Below are positions 5,211-6,012 of a stretch of DNA of 6,012 nt, in pieces (position 1 is the stretch's first letter; each line of letters opens with the position of its first letter). Source of the DNA: Candidatus Aminicenantota bacterium (GTDB taxonomy: Bacteria > Acidobacteriota > Aminicenantia > Aminicenantales > JAFGAV01); assembly GCA_016867615.1 (NCBI GenBank), contig VGJG01000120.1:1-6012 (forward strand). Direction: 5' to 3'. The notes beneath the pieces were generated by a model. That model was given only the letters and a program-made list of their open reading frames with translations. It made no database searches and was not told the DNA's origin. Position numbers and translations under genes: made by a program.

Positions 5211-6012
5211 GGGCGAGGACGGAAAAATCGGGGTTGATCAGCACCCGGATGGCCGGATCCTCCATGTTGTCCCTGGTCACCAGGTACACGCCCGTATCCA
5301 CCCGCGCTTCGACGGCCCGGCCCCTCAAGTGTTCTACGACCTGGGTGACGCCCAGGTAGCCCATCTTGACCGGGTCCTGGTGAACCAGGCCGTGGAGGTG
5401 CCCCTCCTTCAAGGCCTGCAGGAGCTTGGGGCTGCTGTCGAACCCGACGAACATGACCTTTCCGGCCAAGCCGGCCTCCTGGAGGGCCCTCAGGCCTCCG
5501 AAGGTCGAGGATTCGTTCGGGCAGAAGATCCCCTCCACATCGGGGAAACGGGACAGGAGGTTCTCCAGAAGCTGGTAGGCCGTCTCGGTGGTCGAGCCGG
5601 CGTACTGGTCCTGGACCAGGATCTTGAGGCGGGGAAATTCCTTGAGGACGGTTTCCAAAAACCCGCGCTCACGCTCCACGGTGCTGGCCGATCCCTCCTG
5701 ATAGCGGACGAGAAAGATGTCGCCGCCGCCGGGCAGGAGCTCCGCCAAGCGCCGCGCGGCCAGCACGCCTCCCCGGTGATTGTCCGTGGCCACGAAGCTT
5801 ACGTAATCCTCTCCCTGAAGGCCGGAGTCGATGACGACCACGGGAATGCCGGCCTCCCGGGCGTCCTTCACCGGAATGCACAGGGCCCGGTCGTCCAGGG
5901 GCGCAAGGACGATGCCGTCCACGCCCCGGCTGATGAAATCCTCGACCACGGTGACCTGCTGGGCCCGGTCGTCCTCCTTTTGGGGGCCTTTCCACAGGAT
6001 GTTCCCCCCCAG
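5203..6012 (-). CDS. Periplasmic sugar-binding protein of the ABC transporter (N terminus beyond the window)
   Basis: The frame is open from the window edge to the TGA at 5203-5205, giving 269 visible residues; the signal peptide and first strand lie outside. A GTG at 5949 is only an internal valine, because family-like sequence continues upstream of it (NILWKGPQKEDDRAQQ). The protein matches the RbsB/LacI-like periplasmic-binding family (Peripla_BP_4): SRGVDGIVLAPLDD (visible 28-41), IPVVVIDSGL (56-65), FVATDNHRGG (73-82), then EGSASTVERERGF, FVGFDSS and VHQDPVKMGYLG. It ends in VTRDNMEDP and a short tail. It should bind a monosaccharide in the periplasm and hand it to the permease; relatives bind pentoses, hexoses and inositols, and the ligand cannot be told here. 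It is the first visible gene of the operon, and its stop overlaps the ATPase start by 8 nt. The operon promoter lies outside the window. Confidence 0.93.
   Translation of the reverse strand: MGGNILWKGPQKEDDRAQQVTVVEDFISRGVDGIVLAPLDDRALCIPVKDAREAGIPVVVIDSGLQGEDYVSFVATDNHRGGVLAARRLAELLPGGGDIFLVRYQEGSASTVERERGFLETVLKEFPRLKILVQDQYAGSTTETAYQLLENLLSRFPDVEGIFCPNESSTFGGLRALQEAGLAGKVMFVGFDSSPKLLQALKEGHLHGLVHQDPVKMGYLGVTQVVEHLRGRAVEARVDTGVYLVTRDNMEDPAIRVLINPDFSVLAHD

Noticed and set aside
4551..5237. Plus-strand open frame (228 codons) opposite the ATPase
   Set aside because: It is a mirror of the first nucleotide-binding domain, with no recognisable motif.

Overview
The window is high-GC bacterial DNA in which every supported gene reads on the minus strand, so transcription runs from high to low coordinates. 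Two secreted envelope-type proteins with clear signal peptides point to a Gram-negative cell. A FecR-like/DUF6600 protein, a Spy/CpxP-like protein and a ribose-type sugar ABC operon with a GHMP kinase together suggest an Acidobacteriota- or Aminicenantota-like organism. That lineage guess is an inference from gene style only; no marker gene is present.

Region 1 (6012 down to 1651) is a compact sugar-uptake operon. It holds a periplasmic sugar-binding protein (cut by the window edge), a double-domain ATPase of the RbsA/MglA type (8-nt overlap with the binding protein), an RbsC-type permease (28-nt gap) and a GHMP-family sugar kinase (7-nt gap). The binding protein captures a monosaccharide, the permease and ATPase import it, and the kinase probably phosphorylates it or a close derivative. 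The sugar cannot be read from the sequence; kinase motif 1 (GGWTDT) hints at fucokinase- or heptose-kinase-like relatives.

Region 2 (1650 down to 955) holds a small periplasmic Spy/CpxP-like protein with two LTPxQ motifs, ended by a strong intrinsic terminator. Its short leader is packed with three adjoining inverted repeats. One is a perfect hairpin that displays the Shine-Dalgarno sequence in its loop, right against the start codon.

Region 3 (954 down to 1) starts just past that terminator with a full-consensus sigma-54 (-24/-12) promoter. It drives a secreted FecR-domain protein whose C-terminal DUF6600 region runs off the window. The sigma-54 promoter and the Spy-like leader are the most notable signals. 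I see no mobile element, CRISPR array, tRNA or rRNA, and no stretch over 300 bases without a gene.
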